64,000 nt of DNA from Saprospiraceae bacterium (GCA_020628645.1 JAHDES010000004.1:1-64000), one strand, 5' to 3'; counted from the stretch's first letter, positions 7,967 to 18,308 are shown. Notes: generated from the sequence alone by a model not told the origin. Program-made: numbers and translations.

Positions 7967-8875
7967 ATGAATGAACAAGATACACTATACGCTCGATGGC
8001 TAGAAGGGAACATCAGCCCAGAAGAGCTGCAAGCACTCCAACAAAGTGGCGAGTTGGAAGAGCTAGAAGCTATTATCCAACAAACGGAGAAGTTGACTAT
8101 GCCAGCCTACAATATTGAGGAAGGTTATCAACGTTTTAAGAATAAAAACCAAAAAAAAGAAACACCCATTCGAACACTTTCTATAAGTAAGTGGGTAATC
8201 GGCATCGCCGCGAGTTTAGCACTTTTGGTAGCTGCTTGGTTTTTAGTTTTTAATACTAGTCAAACAGAACTAATTGCCTTGAATGGTGATACTAAAAATT
8301 TCACTTTTGTTGATGGTTCTACTGTGGCACTAAATGATGGTTCAAGCATTTATTTTGATGAAAAAAACTGGACACAAAATCGTTCGCTTCAACTCAAAGG
8401 AGAAGCTTTATTTCAAGTGCAAAAAGGAGCTTCTTTTATTGTAAATACACCAAACGGAACAGTTGAAGTTCTAGGAACTCAATTTAATGTGCGCGCTTGG
8501 GGAGAAAATCTTCATGTAGAATGTTATACGGGTAAAGTACAGGTACGAAGTCAAGGACAAGAACAGATTTTAACCAAAAATCAGTCCGTTCATGTAGTCA
8601 ATCAAAAGATGCAGGATATAGAAAGTATCCAACATGAAAAACCACTTTGGTCTACAGGTAATTCTCGATTTTACGAAGAAGATATTCATGAAGTATTTGC
8701 TGAATTGGAGCGTCAATATAATGTAAATGTAACTGCCTCCATAAAAAATCGTACCTTTAGTGGTAATTTTAATCATGACGATTTAACGGCTGCTTTGACC
8801 AATATTTGTAAACCTTTGGGTATTAAATTTACTATTTCAGCGGATCAAAAAACAGTACTTATTGAAGAGAAATAA
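7967..8875 (+). CDS. FecR-family anti-sigma factor
   Basis: A 302-residue inner-membrane regulator. The cytoplasmic N-terminus (1-75) would bind the ECF sigma factor. One transmembrane helix lies at about 76-95. The periplasmic FecR domain follows (~100-200, with VDGSTVALNDGS and GTQFNVRAW motifs). A C-terminal DUF4974-like STN-related domain (~225-302, YEEDIHEVFAELERQYNV) contacts the receptor. It pairs with the sigma gene at 7203 and overlaps the TonB receptor gene by 14 nt, indicating translational coupling. Confidence 0.92.
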   Translation: MNEQDTLYARWLEGNISPEELQALQQSGELEELEAIIQQTEKLTMPAYNIEEGYQRFKNKNQKKETPIRTLSISKWVIGIAASLALLVAAWFLVFNTSQTELIALNGDTKNFTFVDGSTVALNDGSSIYFDEKNWTQNRSLQLKGEALFQVQKGASFIVNTPNGTVEVLGTQFNVRAWGENLHVECYTGKVQVRSQGQEQILTKNQSVHVVNQKMQDIESIQHEKPLWSTGNSRFYEEDIHEVFAELERQYNVNVTASIKNRTFSGNFNHDDLTAALTNICKPLGIKFTISADQKTVLIEEK

Positions 8876-11480
8876 TACAATTAAATTTAACATATTAGCT
8901 TTCACTTTTGGATGCTTTCTTTTGTCGTTTCCTCTACTTGCACAAAAGAAAGCATTCTCCTTTTCAGGAACTCCCATTACTGAAATTATCAAAACCATAG
9001 AAACCAAAGAACAACTCATCTTCAATTATGATCCTGCTTTATTAGCTGATTATTCCTATAGTGGACAATTGGATTTTCAATCTCCTACAAAAGCTATTGA
9101 AAAATTACTTTATCAAACGCCTTTTTCTTTTGATGTAAATGAAAAAACAGTTCTCGTTTATTTACCTTCAAAAACAACGTATTCCATTTGTGGCTATGTT
9201 TATGAGCATTTAAGTCAGTCGCCGCTCCCCTACGCCACCATTGTAAGTGAAGACCATACCTTTTTCACACAAACTAATGAAAAAGGTTATTTCCAATTAG
9301 ATTTAGAAGTCTATAAACATCAAAAAGTAGCCATCAGTTATTTGGGGTATGAATCCATTAATTTAATGATTCAAGAATTTCCGCTAAGTGATTGTAAAAA
9401 ATTCATACTTAAAAATGATCTGGATTTATTTAGTCAAGAAATCATTGTTACAGAATACATTTTAGATGGTATTTCACAAGGGGAAACCTATAGCGGATAC
9501 ACTATGGATTATGAAAAACTTACGAATTCCTATTCTTCTGTCGAGCATGATATTTTGAAAACAGTACAACTTCTTCCTGGAATTACGAGTTTGGATGAAA
9601 GTTCTACTAATCTACAAATTCGGGGAAGTAGCGTCGATCAAAATTTAATTCTTTGGGAAGGTGTCCCCTTATATGACCCAGGGCATTTATTTGGGATGAT
9701 TTCGGCAATTAATCCATTTGTGATTGATGAAGTCAGTGTTTTCAAAGGCGCTTACGATCCAAAATACGATAATCGTGTAGGGGGCATCGTTGCGATGAGT
9801 TTAAAAGATTCCGTTTCCAATGACCTTCGTGGAAGTATAGGAACAAGTCTTTCTGAGGTACACGCCAGTCTGGAAATTCCGCTGATAAAAGATAAACTTT
9901 CTTGCTTAGTTTCAGGACGCCATACCATCCATCCCATTTATGCCTCGCCTCCCTTGAATAGTTATTCGCAAAAAGTATTTCAGTTTTCCAAAATAGATGA
10001 GCAAGCAGAAGATGTCGAAGAAGGCTTCATTGATATTGAGCAATTTTTGAATTATTACGATTGGAATGCCAAATTAATTTATCAAATCAATGATCGTTTA
10101 AAATTTAAAACTAGTGTTTTTAATAGTCAAAATCGTTTTAATTATTTCGCGACCATTTTGGACGAAGATTTGCATACAGAAGATGAAGTAGATGTCCAAT
10201 CTTTTGCGCTTAAATCCAGTTTGGAAGCACAAATCAATCCTAGATGGAATAGTGAAATTGCTGTTATGCGTTCGGTCTATACCAATCGATATGATTTTCA
10301 ATTTTCAGAATCGGAAGATAGCATTTTGGTAGAACAGAATATGCTTTTCAATGATATCGAAGATAACACTATTGCTTGGAGTAATAGGTATCAACTTACC
10401 CCCAAAATGAAATTGACTTTTGGTTATGATTACAATATAAAACAAGTCAATTTTAATTTTGAGAGTCAAAATCGCTACGAAGGAAGCTATAATGATGTCA
10501 ATTTTGCTTTGGGGCATTATCATAATGCGTTTGCAGGGATTTCTATCCTACAAAAAAACTGGCAATTTAATACAGGTTTACGGACGACCTATGATGTAGA
10601 AAACCAATCCTTCACCTTTGCGCCACGCCTTAATTTTGAATATGTACTAGAGGAAGGATTAAAATTTAAAACAGAAGCAGGTATTTTCCATCAATATATC
10701 AGTCAGTTACGAGATTTTGGGCATACTGATTTGGGGGTCAGTAATCCCATTTGGATCATCAATGAGGCAGAAACTGATTTTTCACAAGGTGCGCAAAAAG
10801 TAGCAGTAGGTTTTTCTTATAATAAAAAAGGATTCTTGTTAGATGTAGAAGGTTATTACAATTTCACAGATGGTTTGAGTACCTTATCGCCAGTTTTGGG
10901 GCAAAATGACCTTGAAATATCTGAAGGTACTTCACAAGCGTTTGGTTTAGATATTTTAATCAAAAAAAGATGGAAACCGTATAAAGTGTGGTTGAATTAT
11001 TCTTTTGGCAAAGTAGATAATTTCTTTCCTGAGCTGTATGCTGAACCCTTTTCAGCGAACAATGACATTCGTCACAATTTAAGTGTGGTCAATAGTTATA
11101 CCTATAAAAATTGGCATTTTTCCTTGAGTTGGCAGTACCATTCTGGTATTCCTTTTTCAGCGCCCTTGGGCTTTTCTCCTATTTTTGATGAAGAAGGGGA
11201 GATAGACTTTCATCAACTTGATTTTGAAACCCTAAACAATGAACGGCTCCCCTTCTACAGTCGTTTAGATATGGGCATCAACTATCGTCCCAGCTTTAAA
11301 AACAGCAAACTAAAAGCAGATTTTGCATTTTCTTGCATCAATCTCTTAGGAAGAGACAATCTATTTTCGAAAGATTATTTCATAGAAGATTTCGAAGAAG
11401 AAGGCATCCTCGAACTTGCCTATTTTGAAAAAAGCCTCCTCGAACGAACGCCCCTTTTAATGGTACGGTTTTATTGGTGA
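8862..11480 (+). CDS. TonB-dependent outer-membrane receptor with STN signalling domain
   Basis: An 872-residue outer-membrane receptor starting at TTG 8862; no ATG gives a better signal peptide. Residues 1-27 are a signal peptide. They are followed by an STN/secretin-type signalling domain (~30-85, ITEIIKTIETKEQLIFNYD), a carboxypeptidase-regulatory-like beta domain (~108-190), a plug (TVQLLPGITSLDESS, QIRGSSVDQNLILWEGVPLY) and a beta-barrel ending in MVRFYW with a terminal aromatic residue. The STN domain plus upstream FecR and sigma indicates a transducer as well as a transporter. No SusD partner follows, so the ligand may be a peptide, metal chelate or surface signal rather than a glycan. 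Confidence 0.9.
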   Translation: MKRNNTIKFNILAFTFGCFLLSFPLLAQKKAFSFSGTPITEIIKTIETKEQLIFNYDPALLADYSYSGQLDFQSPTKAIEKLLYQTPFSFDVNEKTVLVYLPSKTTYSICGYVYEHLSQSPLPYATIVSEDHTFFTQTNEKGYFQLDLEVYKHQKVAISYLGYESINLMIQEFPLSDCKKFILKNDLDLFSQEIIVTEYILDGISQGETYSGYTMDYEKLTNSYSSVEHDILKTVQLLPGITSLDESSTNLQIRGSSVDQNLILWEGVPLYDPGHLFGMISAINPFVIDEVSVFKGAYDPKYDNRVGGIVAMSLKDSVSNDLRGSIGTSLSEVHASLEIPLIKDKLSCLVSGRHTIHPIYASPPLNSYSQKVFQFSKIDEQAEDVEEGFIDIEQFLNYYDWNAKLIYQINDRLKFKTSVFNSQNRFNYFATILDEDLHTEDEVDVQSFALKSSLEAQINPRWNSEIAVMRSVYTNRYDFQFSESEDSILVEQNMLFNDIEDNTIAWSNRYQLTPKMKLTFGYDYNIKQVNFNFESQNRYEGSYNDVNFALGHYHNAFAGISILQKNWQFNTGLRTTYDVENQSFTFAPRLNFEYVLEEGLKFKTEAGIFHQYISQLRDFGHTDLGVSNPIWIINEAETDFSQGAQKVAVGFSYNKKGFLLDVEGYYNFTDGLSTLSPVLGQNDLEISEGTSQAFGLDILIKKRWKPYKVWLNYSFGKVDNFFPELYAEPFSANNDIRHNLSVVNSYTYKNWHFSLSWQYHSGIPFSAPLGFSPIFDEEGEIDFHQLDFETLNNERLPFYSRLDMGINYRPSFKNSKLKADFAFSCINLLGRDNLFSKDYFIEDFEEEGILELAYFEKSLLERTPLLMVRFYW

Positions 11481-11686
11481 GAAAAATAATACATTTCTGT
11501 TAGAGAATTTCCGTCTCTCATTATGAAAATAGCATCGTTTTTTTTAGCTTGCATAAGGTTTTTTGATTATTAATCATTAATCAATTAACAAATTCATTTA
11601 TTCAATATTCATAAAATTCTACTTGGTAGAATGACTGCTCATGTATGAAACCTTGAACAGTTTTTGATTTATTAATAAATGGACCA

Positions 11687-12847
11687 ATGCAAGTATTACA
11701 TTTTTTCGTAGGGATATTGATTATCTCCTTTCTCTCTTCTTCTTGTAATGATACACCTACTACAAGCATTTCAAAAGAAGAAAAACCACCTTCTCTTCAT
11801 AGTGTTTTTCAAGATGATTTTTATGTCGGTGCAGCTTTGAGCAAAGACCATATTTTAGGTACGGATTCCGAAGCCAATGCTTTATTAGAAAAAGAATTTA
11901 ACAGCATTACGCCTGAAAACATTATGAAATGGATGTATATTCATCCTGCACCCGATAGTTTTGATTTTAAAATTCCTGATCAATTTATTGATTTAGCGAA
12001 CAAAAATAAGATGCAAACCGTCGGTCATGCACTCGTTTGGCATTCCCAACTCGCACCTTGGGTGGAAGAAATTACGGATAGTACCATTTTGATGCAACAA
12101 TTAGAAAAACATATTACTACGATTGTACAACATTTTAAAGGTCGGATTGATGCGTGGGATGTCGTCAATGAAGCTTTAAATGAAGATGGTACGATGCGCG
12201 AATCTATGTTTTATAAGGTTTTGGGAGATGATTATGTTACAGAAGCGTTTAGAATTGCCCAGAAAGTTGATCCAGATGTCGAACTCTATTACAATGATTA
12301 CAATATTGAGCAAAAGGCAAAGCGCGAAGGGGCCATTCGTTTGATTAAAAAAATACAAGAAGCAGGGGTGAAAATAGATGGTGTGGGTATTCAAGGACAT
12401 TGGAGCTTATTAGGTGCTTCTGTTGAATTGATTGAAGAAGCTATTGAAGATTATGCGGCTTTAGGAATTAAAGTGATGTTTACCGAATTAGATGTAACGG
12501 CTTTACCCAATCCTTGGGATTTAGAAGGAGCTGAAGTCAGTCAGAATTTTGAAGATTTCGAAGGCAAAGAATTTATGGATCCATTTCGAGCAGGTTTACC
12601 AGATTCGATGCAAGTAAAAATGGCGGATCGATATGAAGAGTTGTTTGCTTTATTTTTAAAACATGCGGATAAGATTGATCGAATTACTTTCTGGGGGGTA
12701 AATGATGGACATTCTTGGCTCAATGGCTGGCCCATCAAAGGTAGAACTAATTATCCCTTACTATTTGATCGAAATTTCCAACCTAAAAAAGCATATCATC
12801 AAGTGATGGCTTTGAAAGAGAAGACAACACCTAAATCTCAAAACTAA
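11687..12847 (+). CDS. Endo-1,4-beta-xylanase, GH10 lipoprotein
   Basis: A 386-residue glycoside hydrolase family 10 enzyme that cleaves internal beta-1,4 bonds of xylan. A lipoprotein signal ends at Cys20 (LSSSC), placing it on a membrane surface. GH10 landmarks are visible: ENIMKWMYIHP, HALVWHSQLAPWV, the acid/base Glu in WDVVNEAL and the nucleophile Glu in MFTELDVTALP, then WGVNDGHSWLN. It starts a three-gene operon with a GPH-family transporter (13-nt gap) and a GH43 enzyme, so released xylo-oligosaccharides are probably imported intact. Confidence 0.95.
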   Translation: MQVLHFFVGILIISFLSSSCNDTPTTSISKEEKPPSLHSVFQDDFYVGAALSKDHILGTDSEANALLEKEFNSITPENIMKWMYIHPAPDSFDFKIPDQFIDLANKNKMQTVGHALVWHSQLAPWVEEITDSTILMQQLEKHITTIVQHFKGRIDAWDVVNEALNEDGTMRESMFYKVLGDDYVTEAFRIAQKVDPDVELYYNDYNIEQKAKREGAIRLIKKIQEAGVKIDGVGIQGHWSLLGASVELIEEAIEDYAALGIKVMFTELDVTALPNPWDLEGAEVSQNFEDFEGKEFMDPFRAGLPDSMQVKMADRYEELFALFLKHADKIDRITFWGVNDGHSWLNGWPIKGRTNYPLLFDRNFQPKKAYHQVMALKEKTTPKSQN

Positions 12848-12859
12848 ACAAACAGAACG

Positions 12860-14305
12860 ATGACTAATATTTCGCAAAAATTATCCATCCGAGAAAAAAT
12901 AGGCTATAGTTTAGGAGATTTATCAGCTAACTTAGTTTTCCAGACGTTAATGACCTATTTGGCTTATTTCTATACCGATATTTATGGTTTAGAAACCTCC
13001 GATGCTTCCATTATCATCTTAGTGGTTGGTTTGGTAGCTGCTTTTGGTTTTAATCCTGTTATTGGGGCATTAGCCGATCGAACCAACAGTAAATGGGGCA
13101 AATTTCGACCTTGGATTTTATGGACATCAATTCCACTTGGTGTTGTCGCATTATTAGCGTTTACCACGCCTGATTTTTCATACAAAGGAAAAGTAATTTA
13201 TGCTATAGTCACCTATACCCTTTTGCTCTTGCTTTATGCTGCGAATAATTTACCCTATTCTGCACTCAGTGGGGTCATCACGGGTGATATGGCAGAACGA
13301 AATAGTATGTCGGCCTATCGTTTTGTAGCAGTAATGGTAGCTCAGTTTTTTGTTCAGGTATTTATGTTGCCTATCATTGAATATGCGGGTGGTGGAGATA
13401 AAGCCGCAGGGATTGAAACAGTCATGACTTACTTGGCGATTATTGGTACTATATTGCTAATCATTACCTTTCTGACGACAAAAGAACGAATTGTTCCAAA
13501 GCCTGAACAACGATCTAGTCTAAAAGAAGATTTAGGCGATTTGATAAAAAATAGACCATGGGTGATTATGCTCATCTTGACGACTTTAGTATTTATTACA
13601 TTGGCAATGAAAGGTGGTTCGTATGTCTATTATTTTGAAAATTTCGTAGATGAAGCTCGTTTAGCGTCCTTTATTCAACCTGTTTTAAATGGATTAGCTG
13701 GTATTGGCATTAATTTCTTTGGTGAAAATCCTACTTCTGCTGGTTTTGGTTTGTTTAATGCAGGTGGAATTATTTTTATGATTATTGGCATTGGTTTCTC
13801 TAAGTCTTTAGCAGATAAATATGGAAAAAGAGATGTTTTTGGAGCAGCATTATTTATTTCAACACTTTTTATACTCGCTTTTTATTTCTTTTCAAAGCAG
13901 TCTGTTGGTTTAATGTTTGGATCACAAATTTTGCATGGCTTCTTTTATGGAATCACTATTCCTTTACTTTGGGCGATGATTGCCGATGTAGCCGATTATT
14001 CTGAATGGAAAAATAATCGACGGGCCACTGCAATTATTTTCTCTGCTATGATGGTGGGATTAAAAGCAGGTTTGAGTATCGGAGGGGCTTTGGTCACTTC
14101 CATTTTAGGGAGTTATGGATATGTAACCGATTTAGCAGAAAATGCTGTTCAATCGGCAAGTGCTATTGAAGGTACGAAGATGTTGGTAAGTGTTTTTCCA
14201 AGTATTCCCTTTTTTATAGGAATTGGCTTACTATTTTTCTATGAAATCAATAAATCGATGGAAGACACCATTGAAGCAGATTTAAAAGCAAGACGCACAG
14301 AATAA
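12860..14305 (+). CDS. GPH-family sugar:cation symporter (xyloside transporter)
   Basis: A 481-residue inner-membrane protein of the glycoside-pentoside-hexuronide:cation symporter family (MelB/XynB-like, MFS fold, about 12 hydrophobic segments). The first cytoplasmic loop carries the family signature DRTNSKWGKFRPWILW. The location between the GH10 xylanase and a cytoplasmic GH43 suggests it imports xylobiose or short arabinoxylo-oligosaccharides. A ~35-residue insertion-like stretch (FENFVDEARLASFIQPVLNG onward) enlarges a central loop, as in several Bacteroidota members. Confidence 0.92.
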   Translation: MTNISQKLSIREKIGYSLGDLSANLVFQTLMTYLAYFYTDIYGLETSDASIIILVVGLVAAFGFNPVIGALADRTNSKWGKFRPWILWTSIPLGVVALLAFTTPDFSYKGKVIYAIVTYTLLLLLYAANNLPYSALSGVITGDMAERNSMSAYRFVAVMVAQFFVQVFMLPIIEYAGGGDKAAGIETVMTYLAIIGTILLIITFLTTKERIVPKPEQRSSLKEDLGDLIKNRPWVIMLILTTLVFITLAMKGGSYVYYFENFVDEARLASFIQPVLNGLAGIGINFFGENPTSAGFGLFNAGGIIFMIIGIGFSKSLADKYGKRDVFGAALFISTLFILAFYFFSKQSVGLMFGSQILHGFFYGITIPLLWAMIADVADYSEWKNNRRATAIIFSAMMVGLKAGLSIGGALVTSILGSYGYVTDLAENAVQSASAIEGTKMLVSVFPSIPFFIGIGLLFFYEINKSMEDTIEADLKARRTE

Positions 14306-14332
14306 AATTCAAGTTCAAAAAATTAATATAAA

Positions 14333-15352
14333 ATGGCAGAAGAAAAACTCGATCCAAAAGTAATTGCTGATTTAAAAAGAAGGGCAATCTCCGATCCATT
14401 AGTGGAACATATTTACACGGCTGATCCTTCCGCACATGTGTTTAACGGAAAAATATACATTTATCCCTCGCATGACATCGATGCAGGAATTCCGTTTAAT
14501 GACAATGGCGATCATTTTGGTATGCGCGATTATCATGTGATATCTATGGATGCTGTCAATGGAAAAGTTACAGATAATGGCGTTGCACTAGATATTGATG
14601 ATGTACCTTGGGCGGAACGTCAAATGTGGGCACCAGATGCGGCAGAAAAAGATGGTAAATACTATTTTTATTTTCCTGCTAAACGAAAAGATGATATTTT
14701 TCAAATAGGAGTTGCTATAGGAGATCGTCCTGAAGGACCATTTGTCGCTGAACCAGAGGCGATCAAAGGAAGTTATTCCATTGATCCAGCCGTTTTAAAT
14801 GATGGAAATGGGGAATACTACATGTATTTCGGTGGAATTTGGGGCGGACAATTGCAAAAGTATCGAAAGAATGAATATCATGAAGCAAATGAAGAGCCCC
14901 TCGCCCACGAACCCGCCCTTGGCCCTATCGTCGCCAAGCTAACGAATGACATGAAAGAATTTGCGGAAACGCCACGAGAAATTCCAATATTAGATGAGAA
15001 TGGCAATCCTTTATTAGCTGGAGATAATGACCGACGATTTTTTGAAGCCGCTTGGGTACACAAATACAATGGTAAATATTACTTCTCCTACTCTACTGGC
15101 GATACGCATTTCATCTGCTACGCGACGGGCGATAATCCTTATGGTCCCTTTACGTATCAAGGACGCATACTCAATCCTGTAATTGGTTGGACGTCTCATC
15201 ATTCTATTTGTGAAGTAGATGGAAAATGGTATTTATTTTATCATGATTCGGTTTTATCGGAAGGAATTACCCATCTTCGTTCCATTAAAATGACAGAAAT
15301 CACCTACGATGAAGACGGGAAAATTAAAACGATTGATCCTTATACAGAATAA
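14333..15352 (+). CDS. Glycoside hydrolase family 43 (beta-xylosidase/arabinofuranosidase)
   Basis: A 339-residue five-bladed beta-propeller enzyme. The catalytic base Asp is in IYTADPSAHVF, the pKa-modulating Asp in YSIDPAVLNDG and the general acid Glu in RFFEAAWVHKYNGKYYFSYS. No signal peptide is seen, so it acts in the cytoplasm on imported oligosaccharides, completing the xylan route begun by the GH10 and GPH genes. It lies 27 nt after the transporter gene. Xylosidase versus arabinofuranosidase activity cannot be told from the sequence alone. Confidence 0.92.
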   Translation: MAEEKLDPKVIADLKRRAISDPLVEHIYTADPSAHVFNGKIYIYPSHDIDAGIPFNDNGDHFGMRDYHVISMDAVNGKVTDNGVALDIDDVPWAERQMWAPDAAEKDGKYYFYFPAKRKDDIFQIGVAIGDRPEGPFVAEPEAIKGSYSIDPAVLNDGNGEYYMYFGGIWGGQLQKYRKNEYHEANEEPLAHEPALGPIVAKLTNDMKEFAETPREIPILDENGNPLLAGDNDRRFFEAAWVHKYNGKYYFSYSTGDTHFICYATGDNPYGPFTYQGRILNPVIGWTSHHSICEVDGKWYLFYHDSVLSEGITHLRSIKMTEITYDEDGKIKTIDPYTE

Positions 15353-15412
15353 GAAGATTAAATATAATCTCTAGTTAGTGATTCTCGTTTCGATATTTTG
15401 ATATATAGCATT

Positions 15413-15437
15413 GTTCTTTTTTACCGCAAAAAAGAAC
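15413..15437 (+). terminator. Hairpin terminator after the xylan operon
   Basis: GTTCTTTTTT and AAAAAAGAAC form a perfect 10-bp stem around ACCGC, 60 nt after the GH43 stop. The T-rich/A-rich arms could work in either direction. It may alternatively be the edge of a genome repeat. Confidence 0.5.
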
Positions 15438-15439
15438 CA

Positions 15440-15722
15440 AAAAGCTCGTCGAATCGCATATTTCTCAGAACTTTTAACCTAGATTTTTAAAATTTTTCCG
15501 CTTCGACTCCAAAATTCTAAAAATTCTCCCTTTCGGGCGGTTAAAATTCTGGAAATTGCTTTTTTCGACAGGCCTAATACTAACATTGAAATATTTATTC
15601 AATTATGTACTTCATACCTCTAAGCGAAAATTACTACTCTAAAGCATTAGAATATAAAAGTAAATTTGATTTAGTGTCGAATAAACCTACCCGCGCAGAC
15701 AAGTCTGACAATTCTATTTTAT
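15440..15722. other. Gene-free spacer with possible repeats
   Basis: No gene is seen between the GH43 stop and the methyltransferase stop (398 nt in all). About 15440-15590 is a locally palindrome-rich block (TTCTAAAAATTC; CCCTTTCGGGCGG; paired AAAATT runs) of repeat-like appearance. Positions 15655-15722 hold a degraded copy of the small palindromic element found at 7000-7077 (shared TTTGATTTA, GTCGAATAAACCT and GACAAGTCTGACAATTCT). Confidence 0.45.
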
Positions 15723-15750
15723 GCAATCTATCAATTATTCTAAAAATAGA

Positions 15751-17394
15751 CTACGTTCCTTTCAAATAATTAATACTAACCGTAGCTAAGTCTGAATTTG
15801 GATATTTGGAATGATAGGCCGCTACATTTTGCAAACCTACTTCTTCAATAATTCGATTCATCACTTCCAATTCTACGATGTATTGATCGGAGAAACCATG
15901 CGTGGCATCATAAGCCGTAGCAGCAGTTCTACCTAAATTTTGGGCGGTTAAAGCTGAAGGAATGGTATGGAGTTCAATCATTAATAAACCAAAACGTTCG
16001 ATATAAGGCATCCAATTTTGAAGATGTTCTCTTAAATTTTGTTCGACCGCCTGATTGGATAATCGCTCTCCTCGGAAGGCATACGCTCCTGTTGAAGTAC
16101 TAGAAGTTTTCGATTCTTTTTTAGGAGTAGACCAGATTCGATTATGATCTAAGAAGGTACGAACATTGAGTAAGTCCTTCATTTCGATCCCATAATTTTC
16201 AGCTAAATCCTTTTCTAATAATTGCGGATCACTAATATCTCCCCAAATTACTTTAGCCCATACATCTGCTTTGATAATATTACTTTTGGTGGCTTTCAAT
16301 GCTGCACGATTATAATCTACGCCTATCAAAAATAAAGGATATTCTTCGAGCATTTGCCCACGCTTGGTTCTACGTTCGATTACATCAAAAAGATGTACTA
16401 AAAAAGTGCCATCTCCACATCCCATGTCAATGATTCCTTTGGGTTGCTCTTCAATGGGTTTGTTGAACAAATCAATGATGACTTCATCAATCTTTTTGAA
16501 ATAGGTAGAATGCGCTCCCCCACTTCCCCAAACATTCATTGCACGATCTACATGTAATTCAGGAGAATTTTCGGGGGTATCCCACAAAACACGTGGATTT
16601 CCAAAGATTAATTCTTCCATCTTTCTAAAGGTCGGAATATAAGAAACCGTTACCCCATAAGCACTAGATCGTTTCGCGAAAAATAAGCCTTTTTGCGTAA
16701 ACTGATAAGTCGTTCCTTTTTTATTAAACCAACCTAAAAAAGTAAAAAAGTTTAAAATTTTCCCAAAACTCTCTGGATCGTTATGAAATTCATCAGGACT
16801 AAAAGAAGCTTCCATGAAATATTTATGAAACATTCCATTCATTCCTAATAAAACGACAGTAGGGCCCACTAATACGCCTTCAATATGTTTTTTTACCTGA
16901 TATTGCACGCTTTGCGTTAATTCATCTGCCTGTTCATCTACCAAATCTTGGTCTTGATAAGCCGTGAAAATTTGTTCAAAAATTCGGAAGGGTTCCATTT
17001 CAAATTTTCGATGATGATAATTCCCAGATAACTTCATTAAATCAACGACTCCTTTGTATTTCGGAATGTAATTCAAAGCAATTCGTCCTCGTTCCGTTAT
17101 CGAAATATCAATAGAATTATCAGACTGAATAGTATGTGTCAACCAAGCTTGAGCACTTAATACTCGAAACGCGACATTTAAGTAGCCTTCATTCGCATCA
17201 AATTTCTCAACCAATTGAGCAAGGCTAAGTTGACCTTCTTCAGCAATGAATTGTAACACCCCTTTTTGGTATAATGCATAAGCAGTTGGTGCAGTAACAA
17301 TACCATCTAAATGGCGGAATAAATCTTCTCGTAATACTTTTTTATCGGCTTTTGTTAACATTGGGGAGTTAGCTTGTTGCTTGGTGGTAATCAT
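15751..17394 (-). CDS. Class I SAM-dependent methyltransferase, two-domain
   Basis: A 547-residue cytoplasmic protein. The N-terminal ~110 residues resemble the winged-helix dimerisation domain of O-methyltransferases (GIVTAPTAYALYQKGVLQFIAEEG). A long middle region follows. The SAM-binding domain begins near residue 315 (GIIDMGCGDGTFLVHLFD, then FLIGVDYN). Similar proteins appear near natural-product genes, but no biosynthetic cluster is visible here and the substrate is unknown. Its ATG overlaps the stop of the upstream gene by one base (TAATG arrangement), so translation is coupled to the secreted protein at 17394-18308. Confidence 0.8.
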   Translation of the reverse strand: MITTKQQANSPMLTKADKKVLREDLFRHLDGIVTAPTAYALYQKGVLQFIAEEGQLSLAQLVEKFDANEGYLNVAFRVLSAQAWLTHTIQSDNSIDISITERGRIALNYIPKYKGVVDLMKLSGNYHHRKFEMEPFRIFEQIFTAYQDQDLVDEQADELTQSVQYQVKKHIEGVLVGPTVVLLGMNGMFHKYFMEASFSPDEFHNDPESFGKILNFFTFLGWFNKKGTTYQFTQKGLFFAKRSSAYGVTVSYIPTFRKMEELIFGNPRVLWDTPENSPELHVDRAMNVWGSGGAHSTYFKKIDEVIIDLFNKPIEEQPKGIIDMGCGDGTFLVHLFDVIERRTKRGQMLEEYPLFLIGVDYNRAALKATKSNIIKADVWAKVIWGDISDPQLLEKDLAENYGIEMKDLLNVRTFLDHNRIWSTPKKESKTSSTSTGAYAFRGERLSNQAVEQNLREHLQNWMPYIERFGLLMIELHTIPSALTAQNLGRTAATAYDATHGFSDQYIVELEVMNRIIEEVGLQNVAAYHSKYPNSDLATVSINYLKGT

Positions 17395-18308
17395 TATTTA
17401 AGTTTTTCTTGACTGAGCTGTAGTCCTAATTGATCTAATTGTTGATTGTCAATATGTTCATAGGTCTTACTATCCAATACGACTTTAAAATAAAAAAGTT
17501 TTTCTGTAGTCGCCATCATGGTTACATCAGGGCCAGATGTCATAATATAATGGGTTCCAAGCGTAATTTCAGTGGTATTTTCATTTAAAGGAAAGGCTTT
17601 GATTTTACAGCCCCATTTTGATCCTTTATTCATAATTTTTTTCATTGATTTCGCCTCTTCTTTTTCATCAAATGTTTTTCCGCCTGTGGTCATAATTCCA
17701 AAAAGTATGGGCGCTTCATAATCTAAAACAACACTTGTATTAGTGGGATGTAAGGCTTCCCCTTTTTGATAGGTCATTTGATGTAATAATTCATCTGGTT
17801 GATATAATTCTCTTATTTCTATTAAAATAGTGGATGCCGTAATTTGAAGAAGATATAACTTATCCTTATTGATATAAAAATTATTAGAATGAATTAATCG
17901 TTCTAATGGAAATTTTGATCGTACAAACTCAAAGCTATTTTGAGCTTTATCAAAAAACAACAAATCTATCGTTTCTAATTTTCCAATTAGTACACTAAAG
18001 GCAAAGATTAAATGTGTTTCATTTTCATAAAAGTGACTAAAATTATTTTTCGGTACCATTGAAAAATAATCCTCTGGATCAGACCAACCAATAAATTTCA
18101 TTCTATTTTTAAAACGAGGGAAGCTTTTTTCAAAAGTATATTGATTTAACAAATTTAGGGAAGCATCATAAATATAAATCGTCTGTTCTTTGTCGTAGGA
18201 AATCGTATAATCATCTGATTCTAAACAAACCTTACCTTGAATGGAATTGGAATAAATTGAAGTACTAAGCAAAAAAGAAAGTAAGAAGAAAGAGAATAAT
18301 TGCTTCAT
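17394..18308 (-). CDS. Exported protein of unknown function, coupled to methyltransferase
   Basis: A 304-residue protein with a clear signal peptide (MKQLFSFFLLSFLLSTSIYS). I place the start at 18308. The open frame extends upstream to 18443, but those 45 codons lie largely inside the MITE-like element at 18338-18470 and would bury the signal peptide. The mature part is beta-rich and has no motif I recognise. Translation is coupled to the downstream methyltransferase by a 1-nt overlap. The element ends 29 nt upstream of the start codon and may supply the promoter or leader. Confidence 0.7.
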   Translation of the reverse strand: MKQLFSFFLLSFLLSTSIYSNSIQGKVCLESDDYTISYDKEQTIYIYDASLNLLNQYTFEKSFPRFKNRMKFIGWSDPEDYFSMVPKNNFSHFYENETHLIFAFSVLIGKLETIDLLFFDKAQNSFEFVRSKFPLERLIHSNNFYINKDKLYLLQITASTILIEIRELYQPDELLHQMTYQKGEALHPTNTSVVLDYEAPILFGIMTTGGKTFDEKEEAKSMKKIMNKGSKWGCKIKAFPLNENTTEITLGTHYIMTSGPDVTMMATTEKLFYFKVVLDSKTYEHIDNQQLDQLGLQLSQEKLK

